Assembly (NCBI RefSeq): GCF_910589235.1
Contig: NC_060972.1
Location: forward strand, 248,001-312,000
From: Vespa crabro
Taxonomy: Eukaryota; Arthropoda; Insecta; Hymenoptera; Vespidae
Length of the DNA stretch: 64,000 nucleotides
Reading direction: 5' to 3'
Made by a program: the position numbers and the translations under genes. The notes under the pieces were generated by a model. It worked only from the letters and a program-made list of their open reading frames with translations. It had not been told where the DNA came from and ran no database searches. Positions within the stretch are counted from its first letter, which is position 1; each line of letters opens with the position of its first letter. Positions 52,919 through 63,590 of this stretch are shown piece after piece.

Positions 52919-54265
52919 GTATTCCGTATGTTTCCGTCCCATTTTTACAATAATAATTTATTTTTATAGTAATAATACATTTTACAGTAATAATTTTTAA
53001 GAATGCAAAGTTTTGAACTCTGCTAATGTTAATAACAGTTTGAAACAGATTGTCGAGATCAATTATAAATAGGAAGTAATAACGTAATGTGTTCATATTA
53101 TAAACTCTCTTGTAAACACCTCGAAATAAGAACTACATGAATACTTATTACTTTCATATTTCTTGTTTTTTTCTTTCTAATTTTGTAAATTGTACAAACA
53201 ATTAATTTTTTTTTTATTATATCTACTCTAGAGATTTACGAAAATATAATATATATCATTGTTTATAAAAAATTAGTTTATAAATCACAATTTCACGAAG
53301 TATTAATTCAAATTGATCAGTGTACGAATACTTTCTACACTTGTTCTACATGTTTCTTTGGATGTAGCTTATTGTCAGTTGCATTTACAGCAGTCAAGTG
53401 TACATGATGTCATTCTATTAGATAAAATCAATTACTTTAAAGTCATTTCGATTAATGTCGCTAATATAATAAACATGTTATCCCCTACTTTTCAAATTGC
53501 GAATATAATGTAGACACCAGTAAAATCGATAGAAATTATGAAATTTGTGATCTAATAACTAATTTTTAAAATATGTATTTCACATCATCAATTTCATACC
53601 ATCAATTGAACATGATTATGTGCTTGAATTTACTGATTCATAAAAATCACATAACGCTCAAATTGTAAATTACATCATATCTACAGAAGAAGAAGAAGAT
53701 ATTTTTGACTCTGAAAAGTGTATTGTTGATAGAACAAAGTAAAATGTATTCATTTATTTATAAATTATTATAATATTTTGATGTAGATAGAAAAGTCAAT
53801 TTAAATTATGACAAGAAAGTGGAATTCTGAAAAAGTGGAAAAAAAATCCTTCGCTTATCGTTGTACAGAGAAATTGTCGGTAGATTAAATCCGTGCAGCA
53901 GTTACATAAGTTTAAAGATAAAAAACCTGGTAGAATACCTACCTGAATTTAAATTAAGTAAATGATGGATTTGGAAATTAAAAACGTGCATAGAATTGTA
54001 TCACGCAAGATTTAAAACATTTTAAAACTTGGTTTAGCTAAATATATCTATCTAATACTGACTGTAAAAGCATGCTACTACTCAATTCGTGGTCGGAATA
54101 CTGTAAAAATCAGTTAAATTAGTTGATTTCAGAAAACAAAAAAGTAACATTTTCAGTCATTCAAAAAAAATAACGGGCATTCAAACTTTATATGCGCGCA
54201 AAAAATTTGGTGCGGACGAAGATATCAAACTGCATTTACGCAATGAAATTAAATTACAATTAGAC

Positions 54266-54340
54266 TATTAAATAATAAGAGTAATCATTAATAAGAGTAA
54301 TCAATTAGACTATTAATTAATAAGAGTAATCATTAACTCA
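54266..54340. repeat. Short tandem duplication
   Basis: Units containing TTAGACTATTAA and ATAAGAGTAATCATTAA occur two to three times in a row, inside the Tc1-like element. Confidence 0.8.
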
Positions 54341-54740
54341 TAGCTAACTTTCTTCGCTGAAATTCAAAAATCTTTTTCGATATACTTTGTTTAAAACGCA
54401 TTTCAACAAGTTTCAAAATCCTACTTTAAGAATGAATGGGCTCTATTAATATGTAGTATAATATTGGCGCGTTAGCATTTACGTGATGAGCGTGGTCTGT
54501 TGAGTATCTTTGTTTCAAACATTTCTATGAGGAATACTATTATTGTACCAATTACAAATCGTGATTTCCACTATTTTTCTTGTTAGCTATTTACCAAACA
54601 CTTCAATATGTAAAAATATACAAAATAAGAATGAAAATTCTTATGTATTCATTTATTTATAAATTATTATAATATTTTTATTTAATTATTTAATTATTTT
54701 AATTTTTATTAATTATTTATTAATAAAAACTGTTACACTG

Positions 54741-55479
54741 TCATAGTGAAATTTAATATTAATAATTTTCATATAAATGAATAAAATAAACGCGAATTAT
54801 TCAAAAATTGCTTCTTGAAACCAGTTTATTAAAGAAAACAGCTAATATGGACGTCATATTTCAAAATAATTAGTTTATTTAAATGAAAAAAAAAAAAAAT
54901 TATATTCATAAATCGTTGACTTATAAATATAAGCTATGAAAAGATGTATACTAAACATATTACTAAATATAAACGTATACTAAACAATGTATACTAAAAT
55001 AAATTTTGTTAAGAAATGATGCTGGAAAGGAAGGATCGCTCACAAATCATGAACTTTTCAAACATTTTCTTTACGCCATTTAGCAGATACAATAAAACAA
55101 TATAACTTTTGTTTAAACTATTGTTATGTATCTTTCATTGTTATTGAGATATTTTACAAAAAATTGTAATTTCAAATTTTTCTTAAAGTATAATTTTCTA
55201 AAATCGAATTCCTTTAAAATCGAATTATAGTACAAAAATATAGTTACATACTTCACTTATATACCCTTTTTTGAATTTCCGGGTTATCTATTCTTTCTTA
55301 TAACTAAGCAAATAAAACAGGATCAGAATTGTCACTCCTATGTTCACGAAATAACATTGTGAAAAAAAAATATTATTATATATTATTTTATATTTACTAT
55401 ATAACCAAAAAAAATAGTATAATAGTTATTATATTTAATGTGTTTATATACTATAAATGTTTCTACAAAGATATAAACA
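54741..55479. other. Non-coding interval upstream of the tRNA
   Basis: AT-rich, no gene recognised. Confidence 0.5.
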
Positions 55480-55551
55480 TCCTCGGTAGTATAGTGGTTA
55501 GTATCCCCGCCTGTCACGCGGGAGACCGGGGTTCGATTCCCCGCCGGGGAG
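55480..55551 (+). tRNA. tRNA-Asp (anticodon GTC)
   Basis: A 72-base cloverleaf. The acceptor stem TCCTCGG pairs with CCGGGGA with one T-G wobble; the D-arm contains TAGTATAGTGGTTAGTA (A box). The anticodon stem CCCGC/GCGGG encloses the loop CTGTCAC with anticodon GTC at 55513-55515, and the T-arm GGTTCGATTCC serves as B box. Discriminator base is G. There is no intron and no encoded CCA, as expected for a nuclear eukaryotic tRNA gene. A T-run follows as RNA polymerase III terminator. Confidence 0.98.
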
Positions 55552-55558
55552 GAAATAA

Positions 55559-55565
55559 TTTTTTT
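55559..55565 (+). terminator. RNA polymerase III T-run terminator
   Basis: Seven T residues on the sense strand start eight bases after the tRNA 3' end. Confidence 0.8.
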
Positions 55566-56000
55566 ATTTTTTCTTTTTTATTTCCATGCTTATTTTTTAT
55601 TAGTTTCATATTTTGTATTCACTTCTACTTTTTCTTTTTTAAATAAATACTTATGTAAATTGAGCTAAATTCACAACTAGTTATATAAAAATATGTGTAT
55701 GTACATAGTTATGCATGTATACGTACGTATAATGTGTGATGTGTAAATAAGTATGAGTGTGCATAAATATGCATGTAATATGTGCACATATGTAAATATG
55801 CTGCAAATATATGTTTGAAATATATATGCGAATGGGCGCACGTACATATATCCATTCATAAATATATAATCTAAAGATAAACATATATAAAAATTTAAAA
55901 CTATACCTAAAAACAAAAATCAATTAACACCATTAATACAATTTTCAGGATTGCTTTTCTGTGTTTTACTGTGATTAGATATAGCCAAAGATAATTAGTT
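55566..56000. other. Low-complexity interval
   Basis: T-rich sequence, then ATGTATGC/ATAAATATG-like alternating repeats at about 55690-55830. No gene. Confidence 0.6.
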
Positions 56001-56315
56001 TTAACCCTTTTGAACGAGCGCGATGTCCGCCGTGACATTCCTGCTGTACGAGGTGTCGCGCCGAAAATGCGCACATAGCACATAGTCAGTCCTTTTTTAT
56101 ATGAAGATTTTCTTAAGCGTTAAATAAGAACTGTGCTTAATAACACAATGTTATTTCCAACAAGTATCGTTTGTAGCTTTAATATTAAAAGATATATATA
56201 TAAAATTCTGTACAGAGTTATATACAAGATTACATACGAGATTATATACAAAATTATATACACAACAATTACTCTTTACTTATTTTTAGTTAATATATGG
56301 TTATACATATAACGC

Positions 56316-56651
56316 CTAATAATATAATTGGGTGTGATATATTTTAAAATATAGATCTATACATAAACCAACACTGCAATCTTTGCATTCATATCTTGAT
56401 TCCGATCTTTTGTCATTTTTACTGCAAACTACAAACCTTCGGCTCCGGTTCTTTCCGTTTGATGTATACAATGATGGAAAATGTCTTCCTGTTAGACTCA
56501 TCGGATAATCAGTTTTTCTTCTTTGATGATTGATATAATCATTATGATATTTATCAATTATTTGTTTTATCAAGTGCAACTGAAACTTCGCCATGGTTAT
56601 GGTTCTTTTCATGTTTATAAAAGCAGTACGCGTTCCATGCACAAATATCAA
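56316..56651 (-). pseudogene. C-terminal fragment of a piggyBac-like transposase
   Basis: The frame contains a helical segment (FQLHLIKQIIDKYHNDY), then GRHFPSLY and the cysteine pattern VVCSKNDKRSESRYECKDC followed by VGLCIDLYFKIYHT, which is the zinc-binding C-terminal domain used by piggyBac transposases to bind their ends. The dimerisation and DDD catalytic parts are absent. Confidence 0.8.
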
Positions 56652-56699
56652 TTAGATGAAAAAAAAATTTTCGAAAAAACCATGGACTGTTACATGGAT

Positions 56700-56802
56700 G
56701 CCAGATGTATCTGGCGCTCGTCCACATAGGTCATTAGATGGATGCCGGATATATCCGGCGCTCAGCCACACAGGTCATCAGATGGTTGCCGGATACATCT
56801 GA
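56700..56802. repeat. 44-bp subterminal repeats with GCCGGATATATCCGGC dyads
   Basis: Dyad-symmetric sequences begin at 56700 (GCCAGATGTATCTGGC), 56744 (GCCGGATATATCCGGC) and 56788 (third copy, right half lost at the element end), exactly 44 bases apart, with CCACANAGGTCATNAGATGG spacers. They lie between the transposase fragment and the right terminus, where transposase binding sites are expected. Confidence 0.88.
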
Positions 56803-57079
56803 AAAGGGTTAATATCTACATATATGTGAATCGTAAGTACTATACAATTCCTATTCCTAAGTCTATAAGCGCTCACTTCAGAACCATTAGCCTAAGTTAT
56901 TATTTTTTGTTTCTTTAACGATCTTATTTTATTATGTTTGTAAATTATTATAAAATACTTTTTGACCCTGACAGTAAATAAATGCATTAAAAAAAATTAA
57001 TAAAAAAGAAGCAAGCGGTTAGTACCTCTAGGGGGACTTTAAAATTGTTTTTATCCTCTTTTTCTCATTTAAAAAAAAT

Positions 57080-58570
57080 TTTTATTTTTTTATATTTTTA
57101 TATTTCTATTTCCTTTCACAAATAACTTAAGGATGTTTACCAACCTTGGTTTTTTAATGGTTTACGTCATCAATAGGCGTAATTCTTGATTGATTTTAAC
57201 GAACAAGGTTTCATTTTAAAAACATAAAAAAAGATTTAATCTACGACGCCCTTCCAGAAAACTTTTCAAAAAGCTTTATTTTATTCGAAAAAAACATCGT
57301 GCTAAAAAATGGTATTTTTCAAGAATAGCTTATGCACAAATAAAAAGCTTTTGCAGAAGACCACCGAAAGGGCGTCGTGGATTAAACCTTCGTCTTTAAA
57401 ATGAAACGTTGTTCATCAAAATTGATTGAGAATTACATCTGTTCTCCCTGATGGTGTAAATGCTATTTTCGATATTTTTCGTGAAGAACATTTTTAGTAT
57501 TGTGGCGAAATTTGCAACAAAAAAGATGAAGCTCATACTTTCACTACTAATTTTCATATACATTTAAATAGTGTATGTTTTATATCCGTGAAGTAGCGAT
57601 TATTTGCTTGGTTCGTGCGTAAATAGCTGATGCTCAAATTTTTGGAATATTTTCATATGTAAAGAAATGGGTTTCATGATGCTCGCACGGAGAAGCTCAC
57701 TCAATCATTTTAATGAGCTTTGATCACATGATTCTATCGCAAAAATAAGGAAATACGTGTCCAATTGTTTATATCAAAGAATATCAGTTTAAAATATTGT
57801 TAAATTTTGGAAAAATGTTTAGTTTTTTTTAGACTTTATAAACTAAAAAGAAAAATTCTGTAAGTAATACATAGTAGATTGACAAGCGTCCAGATTCGTA
57901 GTTCAGGAATCCTAGGTGTTTTAAGACTAACAAGATTCCGGTGATTTTTTTTTATCGTATCGATATAAAAAAAAATAATGAATTAATTTACTCTTTTCTC
58001 TTTATTTGATAATTTAGTAAAGGGCTACTATCCAATCTTTTATATTTATTTCTTCCAGTGATGGCTGATGTGAATTTCACGGTAATCTGTGCTAGATGAG
58101 ACATAACAGCAGTATAATTTTGTTCGATGACAAATGCATATAAAGTATATACATTTATCGATTATTTTTTCAAAATTAACAATTAGTGAATATATATATT
58201 CTATATTATTTTTAATAAATATCAAAACACGAGTTCATTTTTATATTTTCTACGAGATTTTTCTCCCAGCGCTATTTTGATATCGTTCCCTCTGTAGTAG
58301 TTCATTTCATATTATTACTATTAGTATTATTATTACTATAATAATAATATGTAATCTAATAATATAGTAAAAAAATAGTAAGAATAAATAGAGAATATAC
58401 TTATATTGTATAAATCGTGACACATATGATGACAATATGATGTAATTTATGATAACAAAAAAATTAAACATATATCATTTTACGCAGTAGTTAGAAGCGC
58501 GAATTTTTAACAAATCGTGTCCTTGATAATTTCGGCGCATGGCCGTCCATCTAATACAAATGCATCTGAA
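57080..58570 (-). repeat. Dispersed 1.5-kb repeat, copy B (inverted)
   Basis: The reverse complement of this stretch aligns along its length with 41055-42540. Shared landmarks on its minus strand are AATAATCGATAAATGTATAT, CAAAATTATACTGCTG, CACATCAGCCAT and GCTTCTCCGTGCGAGCATCA. No conserved open frame. Ends are approximate. Confidence 0.8.
57178..57447. repeat. Internal inverted repeat within copy B
   Basis: The left arm (57178-57250, with GTTTCATTTTAAA and TTTAATCTACGACGCCCTT) and right arm (57380-57447, with AAGGGCGTCGTGGATTAAA and TTTAAAATGAAACG) pair over about 70 bases with few mismatches, leaving a loop of roughly 130 bases that also has shorter pairing. It corresponds to the palindrome in copy A but is better preserved. 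Confidence 0.82.
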
Positions 58571-58739
58571 CAAAAGTTTCTTTTGTTTTCGTCCCCTATG
58601 TTTCTCTTTATCTTTATTTTATGATCGTAATGCATTTGTTTCTATACTTACATGATTAGTGGAAGCCAGTTGGCTTTACTATTACAATATAAAATGTATT
58701 AAATAATATCCAAATGTATATAAATAATATTTAAGTACT

Positions 58740-58990
58740 TTTTTATTATTATTGTTATATTATATTATATTACATTATATTATATTATTATTATTATTAT
58801 TATTATTATCAATAATAGTAATGGTAACAAATTATTATTAATAGTAGTAATAATAGAAGTAGTATAGAATGGACTAATCCTACAGGGGCAACCACGTAAG
58901 AAAGTGCTAAGAGTTCCATTTCATAGGTAATGTGTAAATGAACTCATGTTTTAATTTATATTAAAACAATGAGAGAGACCGAAAAGTATG
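58740..58990 (+). repeat. Partial third copy of the dispersed repeat
   Basis: A TAT/TAA trinucleotide-rich start, then TATAGAATGGACTA and AAATGAACTCATGTTTTAAT match the left part of copy A in the same orientation. It is truncated after about 250 bases and lies head-to-head with copy B. Confidence 0.55.
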
Positions 58991-59536
58991 CATTCAGTCT
59001 ATTATCATTACTTATTCTACTCAACGAAACCAATTGTTATATACGCAAGAAAGGGAAATAATAAAACAAACTTCTACACCGTTACGATAGAGGCATAGAG
59101 GGACGGCGTTTTGTCCATACCTGTCGTTGAAGTCACATACGCTTTGAACAAAAGATGGTGAACATTAAACAAATAACAAATCATTTATAAAAACTTCAAT
59201 ATACCTACTGCTAAGAAATGTACCTACCTCAATTATCAAAGATTGATAGTAACATTTTTTTTCTATTAGCTGCCTTTTTTAACCATTTAATATTGTATCT
59301 AAATTGCTGTTCTAATTTCATCCCTATAAATACGTGTAATATTAGATACAATGCTAGACTCAAAATAACATTACATTGCGAGCGCATGATTAGTGCTCTG
59401 GTATACTAATATTTTCTGTTATACTAATATTCTTCGCATAAGAGTTTTCTTGTATTTATATTTTGTACTTTATATTTGTATTTATATTTTTTGTATTTTA
59501 TTGGCAAAAATAAATGAGTTAAAAAAATGAAAAATT

Positions 59537-59590
59537 TAGTATCCCTGCCAATCACACAGAAGATTAAGTGACGATTCTTGTTTGGGAAAG
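59537..59590 (+). pseudogene. Decayed tRNA-Asp-like copy
   Basis: An ungapped alignment with bases 55498-55551 of the tRNA-Asp gene gives 33 of 54 identities, including AGTATCCC at the D-arm side, ATCAC at the anticodon loop and CGATTC in the T-loop. A T-rich tail follows both. The 5' third of the tRNA is not recognisable and the stems no longer pair, so this is a dead duplicate or a tRNA-derived fragment. Confidence 0.5.
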
Positions 59591-60232
59591 ATTTTCGTTT
59601 TTATTTTTTTATTTTATTTTTATTTATTTATGCATCGTATTTATAAATAACTTCAAAATTTACTTATAATTGTAAGTTTTAAATACGTGTTTCTACTCGT
59701 TATTTTTTTATCATTAAAAAGGACGTCAAATATTTATAGTGTCCCAATAAAAAATGTCTACCAGAATTATTATGATAATAATTTTGTTGAAAAACGTCAA
59801 AATATCAGTATGTATGAAATGCATAATAGATGAACTCAAAATCTTATCGCAACCGTATGAAAATCTGTGAATTCATGAAAGCCTGTTATTATATAAAGGT
59901 AGATGTTATTTTAAATAATTTTTAAACAGAATTGAAATAAAACAGAAATGATATGAAATGAAAAAAAGATGTTTGGATGTAAAACTAAGATGATTGAAAT
60001 TATGCAAGGAAATTATCAGACAGGGTTATAGAAGAAAAAACCAGAATGTGTTGTAGATTGATGCTGTAAATAAAGTCAATATAATTTTAAGCACAATCAA
60101 TTTTAAGTAAGGAAAACTATAAAGTTTTTTAGTAGAGAAGCTTCTTTTTTCACTTAGATTTATCCTTAAATTTATCAACATATAATGAAAATTCCCTTTT
60201 TTTTTATACAAAAAATGAACTTTAATCAATTA
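59591..60232. other. Non-coding interval
   Basis: AT-rich sequence between the tRNA-like copy and the mariner relic. No gene recognised. Confidence 0.5.
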
Positions 60233-60735
60233 TGTATTTTTCATTTTGTCCAATGACCTTTTGCCATCTTTCTGGCAACTTCATGATTTTGCGTTCATAG
60301 ATCTTCTTTTTAACTAAACTGAACCAAGTGTGATTTCAAATCATCATTATTATTGAAAATTTCACCATTCAAAAAATTTTACAAACTTTAAAATAAATGA
60401 TAATCAGAGTTATATGGGGGATGCGAAATCACTTCCACGAGTTAAAGATGTTTGAGGCCTTGTATTATCTTGGTGGAATAAGATTCTTTTGTGATTTTCC
60501 AATTCTGGCCGTTTTTCTTTGATTGTTTCCTCTAGTTTCATTAGTTGTTGACAAGAAACATATGAATTAATCGTTTGGTTCTTGAAAGCAGCTCAAAATA
60601 CATAAGACCTTTGTAATCCTACCAATTTGACAATATTGTCTTTTTTTGATGCAATTTATCTATCAATATTGTTGATTCATCACGCTTAAACCATGACCGT
60701 TTCCAATTGATGTTGTGACGATCCATTTTTATATA
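60233..60735 (-). pseudogene. Mariner transposase relic (C-terminal half)
   Basis: Minus-strand readings in several frames give WKRSWFKRDE, DYKGLMYFELL, KLEETIKEKRPELENHKR, FHQDNTRPQTS, SHPPYNSDYHLF, FLNGEIF, DLKSHLVQF and MKLPERWQKVI. These are the consecutive landmarks of mariner DD34D transposases, including the second (HQDN) and third (SDYHLF) catalytic Asp regions. Stops and frameshifts are frequent. The DNA-binding half and inverted repeats were not found. Confidence 0.88.
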
Positions 60736-62990
60736 ATCAATCGATATATCGATAAAGTACACAATATGCAATAAAGTATTTCGTTCGCAGTGTCTTCAAT
60801 TTTATTAAATATTCAAAACGTGTATCGCTGATCGCCATAATAAAATCTTTTTTCAATGGTACGTAGAAAATTCTTGAGTGGATTCGATGTATTTCGTTGA
60901 ATGTATAGGATGGTATCTCGGTTAATAAAATTAGTAGTTCGGTTAACAAAATTATTAATTTATCAAATAATTTGACGGAAGAATCATACTTTGATTTATT
61001 TAAGAACTAGATTTATTGTTCACAGATTTCATTCGAAATTACATTTCATTCAAAATAAAAAACGTTTTTTCAACATAATGTAGAGCTCGTCCACACAACG
61101 TGCAACTCCACACGGTAATTTTTAAACTAGCATTTTTCCAATCATTTACACTCTTTTAGTTTTTCTTCTATGGAAATATTTACAATTCATAATATGCGCC
61201 ATCTAACTTTATTAGGAGAACTTGAATAGCACATAGTCGAGAAAGACCGTCAGATTACACCGAATATACTGCAAAATATTTAATTTTGATTTATTCGAGT
61301 AAAGATTTTATTATCGCTTGGAGGAGGTCGGCTATACATATTCTGAATATTTAATAAAAAATAATTTGTCTTCCAGCTGAAACTTCAAAATGCATTTTCT
61401 CATAAACTATTGATTTAAAATGTAAAAAAATAGTACCATTATAAAAAGAATTAAAAGATCTTTTTAATGATACATCACTTGACCCATGTTACCATTTAAA
61501 ATTTTTAGAGAATTGTTATAAGGAGTTAGTCCAGAATAAGTAAATTTATAACGATTTTCCTCTTCTCTTATAGACAAAATCAGCGTTTTTCGAAAAAATC
61601 CCTAGATTTTATAATAATTCTGGTGAAATTTTATATAAAGATATACAGTAGAAATTTTTAATAAAGATATAAAATAGATATGTTTAATTTACCTAACCTA
61701 AGAAAAAATAACCGTAGACCATTTTGATTAATATAAGTGCCATGAACTTTAATTAACAATTAACAAAATCAGCAGACTAAACAATGACAAAATGTTTAAT
61801 ATCGTTTTTAACTTATATTTTCGTGATATCAGTAATCAATTTAAAATTGTATATATAGTATGCATTAATTCGCAAGTTATCAAAAAAAGTAACTAGCCAA
61901 AAACGCCTCGACTATTACGCTAAAAATCTTCGGAAATATAAATTGACGTGAAATTATCTTATTCCACGATAAAGTCAGATCTCATATTGAAATTTGACTG
62001 TTATTATCAAGGTTAGAGTGGAAAATTCTCCCATCTTACTTATCAAATATTGTCCCATTTGATTTTCATTTATTCAAATCGGTGCAACGTGGTTTATCTA
62101 GTACACAATTTACTAATGCCAAGAAAAATGTTCAAAAATAAGTCAACAATTTTATTGATTCGAAAGAGATGTATTATTTTTTAATAATTATCTGACAGAC
62201 AATTACAATTGTGTGGAAAGTGATGGCAAATATTTTGATTAAAATGATCGTGTCTGTATGTCTTTTTGATACTTTTAATTAAATAAATATATTTAAAAAT
62301 CCGACGAACTTTTGCAAACATTTAATGTCAAATTCGAGATTTCTTTTGCAATTTTAAATATGCAGAATCACATAAAAATATGTTGTTCCTATCGATATTT
62401 TAACAACCGGGAGGAAAATATATTATTTTAGATTCATTATATTAAAATCGCAAATTGTTACTAAATTAATTTTTTTTTAGTTATATATAGGTATATTTAT
62501 TATATTTACGTAATGAAATAAATATTACATCGATCAAATTTAGTTTTAATTCATTGATTGTATTAATTGAATTTTGTGCATACTAATTATAGTTTTATTT
62601 TATAGAAAATGCACTGTATGTTTTTTCAAGAAATTGATATAATAAGATAATAAAGTAACAGAGGATATGTTTTTTAAATAAAACAAAATTCTAAAATCTT
62701 TATCATTTTTTACGTAGTTATGTCCAAAAATTAATAAATAAAAGTATGAGGTTTATTATTATCAATTTTATAAAGTGATCAATTTGTGTGTTGTGTATAT
62801 TTCCAAATGATATGTCAACTCCATTTGTGTCTGAAAGAAAAATTTTACTTATATTAACTATTGTATAATATTAAATAAAAATGTGCTTTACATGCTACAT
62901 TTAAAAAATATATTCTAGAATTTTAAAGTACTATACTTATCCAATTAATATGAAGGTAAGGAACGTAGGATTTTAAACTTTTTATTTTTC
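60736..62990. other. AT-rich interval
   Basis: No gene or element recognised, apart from a plausible splice acceptor at 62831-62832 that could serve the acidic-protein gene to the right. Confidence 0.45.
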
Positions 62991-63009
62991 TCTCTCTACG
63001 TTCCCTCAC

Positions 63010-63353
63010 CGTAATCATAATATTGCAGTGCTTCTGTAGGTTCTTCCTCATCACACTCTTCAGTAACAGTAACAGATCTGACTCTGATATTTTCTTTTCT
63101 CAAATGTTGTTTCTGCTTCTTACTCACGTAAGGGAATATGACACGATTGAAACTTGCCAGATGAGCCTTTGGTCCAATGCTTTGATGTCCAAACTAGAAA
63201 AACCAGGAAAGAAACAAGTAAATACTAACCATAATCATGGTATTCGACGGTTGACTCCGTGTCGGTAACCTCGTCGTCCTCTTCCTCCTCTTCAGCATTA
63301 TCGTTCTCATCTTCCGGTGCAGGTTCGTCGCTAATCTCATAGTCTTCATCCTC

Positions 63354-63394
<41 letters not shown>

Positions 63395-63590
63395 TTTCAT
63401 CTTTGTTTTCATTCATGATTGAATCTTTATGTCTCGCATATCCCTGATAAGCAAATTTGCCTCCTTGTGCACTATAATCCATATTTCCATATCCATATCC
63501 ATGATCTATGTTTTGCAGAAGGTGACGACGCAACGATTTCATAGATTTTATATATTTTGGAGTTACCAATAGGAGCTCTTCTTTAGAAAA
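63010..63590 (-). CDS. Candidate exons of an acidic protein (partial)
   Basis: Two minus-strand coding-like segments. The upstream one (about 63587-63230) has a basic Tyr/Gly-rich start (SMKSLRRHLLQNIDHGYGYG), then YQGYARHKDS, a run of twelve Asp encoded by a GAT repeat, more Asp/Glu, and ends EYHDY before a GTTAGT donor. The other (63193-63010) follows a TTTTTCTAG acceptor, reads FGHQSIGPKAHLASFNRVIF and then QKQHLRKENIRVRSVT, ends QYYDY and precedes a GTGAGG donor. The two do not join in phase by the visible splice sites, so the true model is unresolved; they could be alternative exons. Upstream exons would lie beyond 64000. No family is recognised. Confidence 0.45.

Larger units (their letters stand above)
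52254..54740. mobile_element. Tc1/mariner-like element with long terminal inverted repeats
   Basis: The left end begins CAGTGTAATAGTTTTTATT at 52254 and the right end, read on the other strand, begins CAGTGTAACAGTTTTTATT at 54740. Both continue with alignable sequence, including a strongly matching block CACGATTTGTAATTGGTACA at about 52365-52385 and, inverted, 54554-54573. Inverted-repeat arms are about 200 bases with an extra AT-rich insertion in the right arm. Inside is a relic of a Tc1-like DNA-binding domain on the minus strand. A TA target duplication is not clean. The central part (about 53000-54400) is unrecognised. Confidence 0.72.
56005..56808 (-). mobile_element. Internally deleted piggyBac-like element
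   Basis: Flanked by TTAA at 56001-56004 and TTAA at 56809-56812. Both ends begin CCCTTTT when read inwards (CCCTTTTGAACGAGCGCG at left; CCCTTTTCAGATGTATCC from the right). The interior keeps only the C-terminal Cys-rich part of a transposase plus an array of 44-bp repeats next to the right end. At about 800 bases it is far too short for a full transposase, so it is a deletion derivative. Its termini differ from the element at 28945-31369, so it belongs to a different piggyBac subfamily. Confidence 0.85.

Noticed and set aside
55329..55646. 105-codon plus-strand open frame with SIPACHAGDRGSIPRRGG in its middle
   Set aside because: The recognisable part is a translation of the tRNA-Asp gene; flanks are AT-rich junk.
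63194..63412. Poly-Met open frame on the minus strand
   Set aside because: It is an out-of-frame reading of the GAT trinucleotide repeat that encodes poly-Asp in the adjacent frame.
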